DNA of 64,000 nucleotides from Lacimicrobium alkaliphilum (GTDB lineage Bacteria > Pseudomonadota > Gammaproteobacteria > Enterobacterales > Alteromonadaceae). The notes beneath the pieces were generated by a model. The model searched no databases and was not told the DNA's origin. It was given only the letters and a program-made list of their open reading frames with translations. A program made the position numbers and the translations under genes. Positions 56,383-64,000 of the stretch are shown here, piece by piece; the stretch's first letter is position 1, and each line of letters starts with the position of its first letter. Location: assembly GCF_002591895.1 (NCBI RefSeq), contig NZ_NISX01000002.1, forward strand, positions 1 through 64,000. Reading direction: 5' to 3'.

Positions 56383-58800
56383 TTATCGGATAGCAATAGT
56401 GATATTTTCTTTGCGCCAGCTAAAACGCAGATGCAGCCTGTTATCTTCCAGCCATGCCCCCTGCCCACTTTCTTTAGCCTGAGCTTTATCTGTTAACAAA
56501 TCCAGAGGGCGACCATTAATCGCAATAGCGGATGGGGAACGCTGCCAGTTATGTACCACCAGGGTGATCTGACGCTGCTCTGGCATACCTTTGTAGTCAT
56601 AGGCTTCGCGCTTAAGCTCGATATCCAGCTGATGCGCCTGCTGGCTGGCGGAAAAGTGCAGCAGTTCGTATTGTTGTTTGCCTACCGCATCGAAGGTTTT
56701 GCCATCATCTTCATACATGATGCCGCTGCCCTGCGGCACCTGTGGGTCGGCGTAATAATGCAGAGTAAGCTGCTCAGAGCTGTAATCGCGGGTAGTTTGT
56801 ACCGGCTCAGTCATTGGCACAAAGCTGCCGCCACGCACCAGTACCGGCAGCGTTTCTAAACGGGTGGGCTGACGGATTTGTTGGTTACCCTGGTAGCGCT
56901 GGCCGGTGAAATAATCAAACCAGACGCCCCCGGGTAAGGTGACCTCCACTTCTGTAACGCCCTGCTCCACTACCGGCGTGACCAGAAAGGCATCACCCCA
57001 TAAATAACTGTCTTTGTTATCCATCAGGTCAGTGTTCTGTGGCTCTTCAAAAAATAGCGGGCGCATCAGCGGCAGGCCGCTTTGACTATTCTGGTAAGCA
57101 AGGCTGTAGTTGTAAGGCAGCATGGCGTAGCGCAGCTTAATAAACTCGCGTACGATATTTTTGGTTTGCTGGTCATGGAATACCGGCTCCGGCGCAATAT
57201 TCTCCTGAGCATGAGGGCGATACACTGGCTGAAATACGCCGTACTGCAGCCAGCGGGTATAAAGTTCGGCATCAAAAGCTTCACCACCGGCAAAACCGCC
57301 CAGATCCGAATGGGTATAACCCAGCCCCAATAACCCCATGCTTAAGGACAGTTCCACCTGCGGCTTAAGTCCGCCCCAGGAACGGCTGACATCACCTGTC
57401 CAGGGGATCATGCCGTAGCGCTGTGAACCGGCAAAGCCGGAGCGCATCATCACAAAGGGGCGCTCATCAGGGCGGGCCTGACGATGGCGCTGATAAACCA
57501 TTTTTGCCCACTGATGGCCATAGGCATTGTGAATTTCATCGGCGCTGACAATACGCCCATCATCCAGTTGGTGCAGGGTATCTGCCGGGTGCACTTCCGG
57601 CTCACCGAGGTCGCCCCACCAGCCACCCACGCCCTGATCCAGCAGGCGCTGATAGGTCTGCCAGAACCAGTCTTGTGCATCCGGGTTAAACACATCAATC
57701 AGCCCGGTATTACCAAAATAAAAATCGAAGCGTTTGACCTCGCCTGCCAGATTCTTTGCCAGCGCCCCGGCCTCAACCGCTTCCTGCCATTTATCTGAGG
57801 TGGTCAGTACAAAAGGCTCGGTGATCAGAATGGTTTTGACGCCATCCTGATTAAAATCACTGAGCATTTGCTCCGGGGTGGGAAAGGCCTCACGATCCCA
57901 GTCCAGATTGCCCATCATGCCCTTGACCTCCTTGCCAAACCAGAACAGGTCCAGGATCACCGCATCCAGCGGAATATCCTCATCCTGAAAGCGTCTGACC
58001 ACATCGCGGGTTTCGGCCTCGGAATGATAACCAAAGCGCGAGGCATAATTGCCCAGCGCCCAGCGGGGCACCATGGGCTGATGACCGGTAACATTAACAT
58101 AGCTGGCGATAGTGTCAGGATAGTCCGCCCCGGCGGCAATAATATAGGCGGTGCGCCCGGAAACGGCTCCAAATTGCAGTACGTCGGCCTGATTATGACC
58201 CAGATCCAGATGCCCACTGGCCGTGTTGTCAAAGGTGAGTAAATAATTGTGACTGGACAGCACAGAAGGCAGGCCGTAATACATCTGTTGAGATTCCGTG
58301 GTATAGCCATAATGTGCCTTGTTATACAACGGCAGACGCTGGCCTCGCCTGTCCATACCCAGAACCCGCTGGCCGCCGCCCAGAAGCTTTTCCTCTTTGC
58401 TGAGGTTAAAGCGAAAACCGCGCAGTGTCTGATGTACAAAGAGCCCCGCTTCTTCTTTCAGCAAAAAACGCTCGCCGTAGTAATAGGCAATACGCAGCGG
58501 CGACTGCTGTATCTCGGCTTTCAAATTGCCCAGGCTGAAGAGCAGCTTGCCGTCAATTTTTTCCAGCGTACCGGTTGCTTTCTCAGCCTGTCCGGCGATA
58601 GCAAAAGAAGGTAACTGCTCTATATCCTCAGGCTGGTGAAACACCTCAAAGGCTCCCGGAGTATAAGCCGTGATGGTAACCTGCCCCTGATCGGTGTCCA
58701 GTATCAGTGCCCCGCCCTCCAACTGATGGCCAAGCAGCTCAGCAGCCAGCGACGGCAGACTATAAAAGCAGGTGATGATCAATAAGGTAAGCTTTTTCAT
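56383..58800 (-). CDS. Exported GH31 alpha-glucosidase
   Basis: The enzyme would release glucose or isomaltose-type products from maltodextrins. Starting at 58800 (MKKLTLLIITCFYSLPSLA, a signal peptide) it has 805 residues; an upstream ATG at 58833 adds 11. The GH31 barrel keeps DAVILDLFWFG, the nucleophile in GWWGDLGEPE, the acid region RPFVMMRSGFAGSQRYG and WTGDVSRSWGG, then LGGFAGG, and a C-terminal beta region with an EDDGKTFD block. It is the first gene of the GH31-GH13 unit and has a TACGTA-centred site 106 bases upstream. Confidence 0.95.
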   Translation of the reverse strand: MKKLTLLIITCFYSLPSLAAELLGHQLEGGALILDTDQGQVTITAYTPGAFEVFHQPEDIEQLPSFAIAGQAEKATGTLEKIDGKLLFSLGNLKAEIQQSPLRIAYYYGERFLLKEEAGLFVHQTLRGFRFNLSKEEKLLGGGQRVLGMDRRGQRLPLYNKAHYGYTTESQQMYYGLPSVLSSHNYLLTFDNTASGHLDLGHNQADVLQFGAVSGRTAYIIAAGADYPDTIASYVNVTGHQPMVPRWALGNYASRFGYHSEAETRDVVRRFQDEDIPLDAVILDLFWFGKEVKGMMGNLDWDREAFPTPEQMLSDFNQDGVKTILITEPFVLTTSDKWQEAVEAGALAKNLAGEVKRFDFYFGNTGLIDVFNPDAQDWFWQTYQRLLDQGVGGWWGDLGEPEVHPADTLHQLDDGRIVSADEIHNAYGHQWAKMVYQRHRQARPDERPFVMMRSGFAGSQRYGMIPWTGDVSRSWGGLKPQVELSLSMGLLGLGYTHSDLGGFAGGEAFDAELYTRWLQYGVFQPVYRPHAQENIAPEPVFHDQQTKNIVREFIKLRYAMLPYNYSLAYQNSQSGLPLMRPLFFEEPQNTDLMDNKDSYLWGDAFLVTPVVEQGVTEVEVTLPGGVWFDYFTGQRYQGNQQIRQPTRLETLPVLVRGGSFVPMTEPVQTTRDYSSEQLTLHYYADPQVPQGSGIMYEDDGKTFDAVGKQQYELLHFSASQQAHQLDIELKREAYDYKGMPEQRQITLVVHNWQRSPSAIAINGRPLDLLTDKAQAKESGQGAWLEDNRLHLRFSWRKENITIAIR

Positions 58801-58905
58801 ATTTAATCCAACGACCTTGCGGTAAAGGGGCATGTACAGCGAATATTGCTAGCCGTTTAAGCGTGACCTTCATACTAGCCTGTCGGGATTCTCAAATCAG
58901 CGCAG

Positions 58906-58919
58906 TGCATACGTATTCA
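58906..58919. promoter_or_regulatory. Candidate LacI-type operator upstream of the GH31 unit
   Basis: TGCATACGTATTCA differs at one base from the perfect palindrome TGAATACGTATTCA. The last 12 bases equal those at 54040-54051. It lies 106 bases before the GH31 start codon. Function inferred. Confidence 0.6.
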
Positions 58920-59004
58920 TATGTTGAGGAAAGATCCAAAAGTCACATATGGCATCGGACAGGCGCAAAGCGGACTCGGCTCAGAGATTACCGATGAGCA
59001 GGTT

Positions 59005-60588
59005 TTAATCACATGGATGTGGCAGGCTATAACACTGAAAGCTGGCTCTGTTGCGCCCTTCCTGTTTGGCGCGGTAGAGTTCCTTATCCACTAAACTGAG
59101 CAAATCAGAAAGACTCAGATTGCGATAATCAGCGCCAGGCTGCGGGATATAAAGCGCACCAATACTACAGGTCAATACATCGCTTATTGGAGAAGCCGGA
59201 TGTTGAACTGCCAGAGCTTCTACACTTTGCCTTAAATGTTGTATACGCTGCTCGGCATTAGCCTGATCTTCTCCGGCGATCACCACCGCGAACTCTTCCC
59301 CGCCGATACGGGCACATAGTTCTGAGGAACGTCGACAGAACTGCGACAAAACAAAACCAATGCGCTTCAGTGCTTCGTCACCGGCCGGATGCCCGAGGGT
59401 ATCGTTAAAATATTTAAAATAATCCAGATCCAGGATAGCTAACAGAAAAGGATCCCCCTGTCGCAGCACCGAGTGCCAGATTGACATCGCCCCCTCATCG
59501 AATGCCCTTCTGTTGGCAATACCCGTCAATCCATCGGTCATCGACAACGCCTGCAAATCTTTCTGTTGGCTATTAACTAACCGCACAATATTGTTAAAGG
59601 CCTGACGAATTTGCTCCAGCTCCAGTACAGGCAATTGCTGAGACAGTTCCTCAATACTTTTCTTATCAACCATCGTGCTGATCTCACGGCTATTGCGCCA
59701 TAACGGGCGTATCAGCGTTTTATCAATGGCGAACATTAACACCGCGGGTACAGCAAGCAACAGTATCAGAATCAAGGCTTCTGACCAGCCAATCAACTCA
59801 GGAATCGTCAGAGGATCATGAGTTATGGTCAGCAACATAATGGGTGTGCCGGTATAATCATCCAATAAACGTTTTCGCTGTAACTGAAAGCCCTCTACCA
59901 GTTCTGGTGTCATCAGCGATACCACACCGAAGGTTTCCGGGTCGTTCAGAGAAGTGGGCTTGAAAGACAGCTTTAAACGCGTGATGTCCTCCAGACTCTC
60001 AACCTGTGCCTGGGTAATGGCCTGCACAAACATCAGATATCCGGAAGGCTGAGCCTGCTCACTGGAGTCTGTAATATATTCCAGCGCATATGCCGCAGGC
60101 CCCTGTTCAGTGATCAGCCATCCGGAACTACTCCAGGCTTGTCCCGGATTGATCCTGCTGCGTAATACGTTATCCAAAGGGAAATCCAGAAGCTGAGATG
60201 CGGGAATCATTTTCCCTTTATCGAGACTATAGCCCTGAGAAAAAACCTCATCAAAATGACTGTTGAAATAAATGATGGCGCTGAGATCAAATGTCTCAAA
60301 TGTGCTGTCGAGGATATTCTCCTCAAGATAACGCTGATTGGTTTTTGGCGATAACACGTAGTTGTGGGTATCTGTCCAGTGAGCCCAATCGGTAACGATA
60401 GCTTCAAGGTTGTTCAAATTCAGGTTGAGGCCCTTGGACAGGCTCTCCAGCTCCCTTTTTTGATGTTCCTTAACGGTCGCCAGATCATAAGGATACTCAA
60501 TAAACACCCTGTAACCCAGAAACACCATCACCAGAGTCAGGCTGTAAACAACAAAGAAATATAGAAAATAACGGCGAATCGAATACAA
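59005..60588 (-). CDS. CHASE4-GGEEF diguanylate cyclase
   Basis: The 527-residue inner-membrane protein has a helix at 10-30, a periplasmic CHASE4-type sensor (about 45-250, with TDWAHWTDTHNYV), a second helix (ALILILLLAVPAVLMFAI), a HAMP-like linker and a GGEEF domain (GGEEF 429-433 in RIGGEEFAVVI; DGLTGIANRRAF). It would make cyclic di-GMP in response to a periplasmic signal. It is a single gene between the GH31 gene and the LD-carboxypeptidase gene on the same strand. Confidence 0.94.
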   Translation of the reverse strand: MYSIRRYFLYFFVVYSLTLVMVFLGYRVFIEYPYDLATVKEHQKRELESLSKGLNLNLNNLEAIVTDWAHWTDTHNYVLSPKTNQRYLEENILDSTFETFDLSAIIYFNSHFDEVFSQGYSLDKGKMIPASQLLDFPLDNVLRSRINPGQAWSSSGWLITEQGPAAYALEYITDSSEQAQPSGYLMFVQAITQAQVESLEDITRLKLSFKPTSLNDPETFGVVSLMTPELVEGFQLQRKRLLDDYTGTPIMLLTITHDPLTIPELIGWSEALILILLLAVPAVLMFAIDKTLIRPLWRNSREISTMVDKKSIEELSQQLPVLELEQIRQAFNNIVRLVNSQQKDLQALSMTDGLTGIANRRAFDEGAMSIWHSVLRQGDPFLLAILDLDYFKYFNDTLGHPAGDEALKRIGFVLSQFCRRSSELCARIGGEEFAVVIAGEDQANAEQRIQHLRQSVEALAVQHPASPISDVLTCSIGALYIPQPGADYRNLSLSDLLSLVDKELYRAKQEGRNRASFQCYSLPHPCD

Positions 60589-60664
60589 AGGCTGGCCAAT
60601 AATTAGATAATGCTGACCTTAAGATTAGATGTGAATGGCTCAGTTTGCCTAATCCGGGCGGGAA

Positions 60665-60696
60665 CCCAATCCCCATAGATATCTATGGAGATGGGT
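60665..60696. terminator. Strong palindromic hairpin downstream of the LD-carboxypeptidase gene
   Basis: CCATAGATATCTATGG (60673-60688) is a perfect 16-base palindrome, and the flanks CCCAATC and AGATGGG extend the stem with one bulge. It lies 17 bases past the stop at 60713 and before the diguanylate cyclase start. There is no T run, so it may insulate or protect rather than terminate. Confidence 0.55.
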
Positions 60697-60712
60697 AAAG
60701 GTTCATTCAGGG

Positions 60713-61750
60713 TTAAATTACTGCGGATTCAAGCAGACGCAACGTACCGGCATCGGCGTCCATTTCGGCCTCAATACCCACCGGCAGAATATGGTTATCT
60801 TTGATATGGCCAAACTGGGCACCATAGTAACTTGGCACATTTAAGGGCTTGAGATAGTGTTCCATTACTTCCATCAGGGTAAATCCGCCGTAGCCTTTTT
60901 GCGGCTCACATTGGGTGCAATGACCAAATACCACCCCTGACACCTGATCCAATATACCAGCCATCTGCAGGGTGGACATATAACGATCGATACGGTAGAT
61001 GGTTTCACCCACATCTTCTAACAGCAGGATCTTACCGCGCATATCCGGCACATAGGGGCTGCCGATCATACTGGTCAGCACGGTAAGGTTACCGCCTACC
61101 AGTATGCCTTTGGCTTTTCCTGATTTGACCGTTCGGGCACGATTGCTGCGCATTGCCAGCGCCCCATCTTCCTGCGGATAATTCTGCATCATGGTTTGTT
61201 CACCATCGAATACTACCCGGCGTAGTTGGTCGGCCTGGAAATCTCCCCAGTACGACAACCCCACCGGACCATGAAATGAAACGAGGCCGGTTTCTTTATA
61301 CATACTGTTAAGCAGCGCGGTGATATCACTGTAACCCAACAACACTTTGGGATTGTTACCTATAGTGTCGAAATCCAGATGCGGCAATACCCGATTACAC
61401 CCCCAGCCGCCCCGCAGGGCAATGATGCCTTTGATGGAAGGGTCGGCAAAGGCCGCATTGATATCGGCGGCACGATCTTCATCCTTCCCGGCAAGGTAAC
61501 CGTGGCGATCCAGTACGTGTTTACCGGGTACCACCTGCAAACCCAGAGCTTCGAAAGACTCTTTCGCAATCTCCAGTTCAACCGGATCAAAAATGGCGCT
61601 GGCGGGCGCGACGGCCGCTACCTTATCACCCGCTTTCAGGCGCTGCGGGATCATCGACTTCTTGTTACCTGCGGCCATACTGGTAGCAGGAACAAGTTGT
61701 GTTGCCAGGGCGCTGAGTGCGGTGGCTTTGATAAAGGCTCTGCGATCCAT
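60713..61750 (-). CDS. LD-carboxypeptidase (S66 family), exported
   Basis: The 345-residue protein starts MDRRAFIKATAL, a twin-arginine-type signal, so it is probably folded before export. The S66 motif GYSDITALL (nucleophile S141), the early SAIF block and the late SGVVFGHCTQC and FGHIKDNHILPVG fit an LD-carboxypeptidase that trims the terminal D-residue of murein tetrapeptides. Many S66 enzymes are cytosolic; Tat export is unusual and worth noting. It is divergent from the M14 peptidase gene. Confidence 0.9.
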   Translation of the reverse strand: MDRRAFIKATALSALATQLVPATSMAAGNKKSMIPQRLKAGDKVAAVAPASAIFDPVELEIAKESFEALGLQVVPGKHVLDRHGYLAGKDEDRAADINAAFADPSIKGIIALRGGWGCNRVLPHLDFDTIGNNPKVLLGYSDITALLNSMYKETGLVSFHGPVGLSYWGDFQADQLRRVVFDGEQTMMQNYPQEDGALAMRSNRARTVKSGKAKGILVGGNLTVLTSMIGSPYVPDMRGKILLLEDVGETIYRIDRYMSTLQMAGILDQVSGVVFGHCTQCEPQKGYGGFTLMEVMEHYLKPLNVPSYYGAQFGHIKDNHILPVGIEAEMDADAGTLRLLESAVI

Positions 61751-61912
61751 AATGTGTCTCCGGTTATTATTTTTGCCGCCCTGATATCGCTTGTTAAATG
61801 ACCAGGGTTAACTTGACGATTGTAGTGTCGAAAGATAGTCTCAACACTCTAGTGATAATTTATTATATTTTAAACACAAAATAGTAATAATTAATTGAGA
61901 AAGTAAAAAATA

Positions 61913-63301
61913 ATGAGAAAACTTCTGATAGCCATGGTTCTGTTTAGTACTGCCGCCCTGTCCGCCCAGCTGCCGCCGGCCAGCCAATATGAAGTCTCTG
62001 ATCTTAACAAAGCACAGATCCGCCAGGCCGATATCCTGCCTTATCTCGAGCGGGTAAAACAAAACCCATTGTTTAACACCGAACAAGTGGGCCGTTCCTA
62101 TGAAGGACGCCCCATCTATCGGATCAGTATCGGTGAGGGGCCGGTAACCGTATTGATGTGGTCTCAGATGCATGGTGATGAGTCCACTGCCACCCCCGCA
62201 CTGTTTGATCTTATCAATAAAATTAGCCAGGACAAGGACTGGCGTCAGGGCTGGGAAAACAGACTGACCCTGCATATGCTCCCCATGCTTAACCCTGATG
62301 GTGCGGAGCTGGCCCAACGTTATAACGTCCAGAGTGTTGATATCAATCGTGACGCCAAAGATCTGCAGACCCCAGAAGGCCGCGTGCTGATGGAGCAGGC
62401 CAAAGCCCTTAAACCGGACTTCGGATTTAATCTGCATGATCAGGGGCGCTTTTATTCTGCCGGCCCGAATCCACAAACGGCGACAATATCCTTATTAGCG
62501 CCGGCTTATGATGAGCAAAAGAGTATTAACCAAACCCGAAAGCGGGCGATGCAACTTATCGGAGTTATGAAACAGGTGGGAGACAAACTTATCCCGCAAA
62601 AAATGGGCCGCTACAATGATACCTATGCCCACAGAGCCTTTGGCGATACGCTCTCAGGCATGGGTATCAGTACAATACTGATTGAATCCGGCGCTTATCC
62701 GGGCGATCTGAATCGCCAGGCTGCAAGACGGGTGAATCTGGCCATGCTGGAAACGTCTCTGGAAAGTATCGCCAGCAAAAGCTACCTGGCGATGGATCTT
62801 GGACCCTATCACGATATTCCGATGAATGAGCGTGAAGCATTCCGCGATGTCATTATTCAGGATCTGCAGATACAAGGTGAACATCAATACAAACTGGATA
62901 TTGCCCTTGATCTGGACTTGCCTGATGCAAATCGCCCCAGAATCAAAGACGTAGGTGATCTGTCACCTTTCTATCCCTTCTTTGAATTTGACGCCAGTGA
63001 CTGGCAATATCAGCCGGCCAAAGCTTACCAGCTAACATCTTCGTTGAAACTGACCGGTGAGCGTTACCTTGAACTGTTAAAACAGGGCTACGGGCACTTC
63101 GCCGGTGAACCTGAGCTTCTCGACAGCCAGACAGGCTTCCCGGTGCTGCTCAACGAACAATCCGCCCCCGCAGAAAAACCACAACGCAATCAGCGTGCGG
63201 TGTTCTTTATGCAGCATAAAGACGGCCGTAAAATTGCCGTGATTAACGGCCTGTTGATAGAACTTGAATCGGGTACATTGTTGAACGGTTATAACACCTG
63301 A
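61913..63301 (+). CDS. Exported M14-family zinc carboxypeptidase
   Basis: The 462-residue protein has a signal peptide (LIAMVLFSTAALSAQ). The zinc ligands are H87 and E90 in QMHGDES, with a later histidine in FNLHDQGRF, and the general base is the glutamate in IESGAYPGD, all in M14 order. LNPDGAELAQRYN and VDINRDAKDL are the substrate-pocket blocks. A 150-residue C-terminal extension has no clear homology by eye. Its leader is divergent from the LD-carboxypeptidase gene. Confidence 0.9.
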   Translation: MRKLLIAMVLFSTAALSAQLPPASQYEVSDLNKAQIRQADILPYLERVKQNPLFNTEQVGRSYEGRPIYRISIGEGPVTVLMWSQMHGDESTATPALFDLINKISQDKDWRQGWENRLTLHMLPMLNPDGAELAQRYNVQSVDINRDAKDLQTPEGRVLMEQAKALKPDFGFNLHDQGRFYSAGPNPQTATISLLAPAYDEQKSINQTRKRAMQLIGVMKQVGDKLIPQKMGRYNDTYAHRAFGDTLSGMGISTILIESGAYPGDLNRQAARRVNLAMLETSLESIASKSYLAMDLGPYHDIPMNEREAFRDVIIQDLQIQGEHQYKLDIALDLDLPDANRPRIKDVGDLSPFYPFFEFDASDWQYQPAKAYQLTSSLKLTGERYLELLKQGYGHFAGEPELLDSQTGFPVLLNEQSAPAEKPQRNQRAVFFMQHKDGRKIAVINGLLIELESGTLLNGYNT

Positions 63302-63367
63302 ATTACCAGGGCAATTTCAGGCAGGAATTGAGGCTGGAGGTAGCCAACAAGGCCATAGATTAACAAT

Positions 63368-63400
63368 CACAAAAATGCTGCAAGCCATCAGGCTTGCAGC
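63368..63400 (-). terminator. Rho-independent terminator of the OmpW gene
   Basis: GCTGCAAGCC and GGCTTGCAGC form a ten-base stem with loop TGAT, and on the minus strand ATTTTTGTG follows. It lies 33 bases past the OmpW stop at 63434. Confidence 0.8.
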
Positions 63401-63433
63401 GAACGCTAGCGACACCGTTGGGAGAAGTGTTGC

Positions 63434-64000
63434 CTAGAAGTAATACTTCGCGCCCAGCATAAAGATCATCGGGTCGATAGAAACATCGATTGGCTGCACG
63501 GCGGTGCCGTTAACCCGTACTTCAGCATCGCTGTCAATATCGGCCCAGGCCACCATGCCATGAATGCCCCAATCCTGATTGAGCCGATAGTTAAAGCCTG
63601 CCTGCAATGCCACGCCAATGGAATCATCCAGATGCAGGCTGACCTTATCACTGGCACTCGCTGCGCCGGTGGCAACCAGCACATCCACCAACTCCTGATT
63701 TACCCCTTCAGAGAAGAACAGGGTGTAATTGAGTCCTAACCCCACAAAAGGACGGAAGGCATCCTGTTTGGAGAAAAAGTGATATTGCGCCAGCACCGTA
63801 GGCGGCAGATGTTTGGTATCGCCGACTTTCAGGCCATTCACCGCACCGACGCTACTGTTAAGGGTTATGTCGTGGGAGAAAGGTGTGGCAGCAACCACTT
63901 CCAGTGTCCAGTTATCGCCAAAGGCATAATCCAGTGTCAGGCCAAGCTGGGTATTGCTGTCGACAGCCAGTTGGCTGGAGTTTTGTGGCAAACCGGCGAC
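63434..64000 (-). CDS. OmpW family outer-membrane protein, 5' end beyond the window
   Basis: About 188 residues of an eight-stranded outer-membrane barrel are present, and the frame stays open through the last base of the window, so the start and signal peptide are outside. Typical OmpW blocks are NTQLGLTLDYAFGDNWTLEV, LPPTVLAQYHF, AFRPFVGLGLNYT and the C-terminal DPMIFMLGAKYYF with aromatic end. OmpW proteins are often linked to uptake of hydrophobic compounds or stress. It ends in a good terminator. Confidence 0.9.
   Translation of the reverse strand, partial: VAGLPQNSSQLAVDSNTQLGLTLDYAFGDNWTLEVVAATPFSHDITLNSSVGAVNGLKVGDTKHLPPTVLAQYHFFSKQDAFRPFVGLGLNYTLFFSEGVNQELVDVLVATGAASASDKVSLHLDDSIGVALQAGFNYRLNQDWGIHGMVAWADIDSDAEVRVNGTAVQPIDVSIDPMIFMLGAKYYF

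Overview
The window is chromosomal DNA of a Gram-negative gammaproteobacterium, most likely Alteromonadales (Alteromonadaceae-like). The support is gene order plus content: the blocks mutH/rppH-ptsP-lgt-thyA and nudF-yqiB-cpdA-yqiA-parE next to a divergent tolC match the E. coli arrangement, while TonB-dependent receptor, DUF3718, DUF2798, OmpW and a maltodextrin cluster with an MFS transporter are typical of marine Alteromonadales. Nothing was searched; all names rest on motifs and gene order read from the sequence. I see no tRNA, rRNA, CRISPR array, IS transposase or prophage.

Layout. 1-7235: a broken second copy of the 3' end of gcvP, a PhoD-like Tat-exported phosphatase gene, then the glycine cleavage operon gcvT-gcvH-gcvP (minus strand) whose two intergenic gaps each hold a long, near identical hairpin. 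7389-12655: a LysR regulator, an amidohydrolase, a soluble PAS chemoreceptor-like protein and a serine/threonine dehydratase-like enzyme. 12890-20227: a periplasmic metallo-beta-lactamase-fold protein, a LytS/LytTR-type two-component pair, a divergent TonB-dependent receptor, a methyltransferase and DUF1653. 20440-25225: M17 aminopeptidase, DNA polymerase IV, and a response regulator-CheC fusion overlapping a diguanylate cyclase. 25228-32279: thyA, lgt, a TauE/SafE permease, ptsP, rppH, then YhhN, mutH and DUF2798 on the plus strand. 32394-39773: RND efflux pump, a Nudix-like lipoprotein with a decayed active site, an MscS channel and an uncharacterised membrane-anchored protein. 39818-45816: parE, yqiA, cpdA, yqiB, nudF and tolC. 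46112-49952: LacI regulator, MBL-fold protein, lactate permease. 50011-58800: DUF3718 protein and a starch/maltodextrin cluster (two GH13 lipoproteins, an MFS transporter, a GH31 alpha-glucosidase). 59005-64000: CHASE4 diguanylate cyclase, LD-carboxypeptidase, M14 peptidase, and an OmpW gene cut by the window end.

How genes work together. The gcv genes form one pathway. The GH13 and GH31 enzymes would cut alpha-glucans outside the inner membrane and the MFS protein would import the products. Both transcription units of that cluster carry a shared 12-base CATACGTATTCA site about 105-125 bases upstream of the start codon, and the LacI protein encoded about 3.5 kb from the cluster is a candidate reader. 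ThyA, Lgt, PtsP, RppH, ParE and MutH are housekeeping. Several genes serve signalling (two GGEEF proteins, PAS-MCP, RR-CheC, LytTR).

No clear new defence or mobile system is present. The most unusual signals are non-coding: the gcvP 3' fragment that brackets phoD, the paired hairpins around gcvH, an octanucleotide tandem repeat in front of an MBL gene, and a composite 0.45 kb intergenic patch of CTCTG/CACAGAG-type repeats containing a palindromic insertion.
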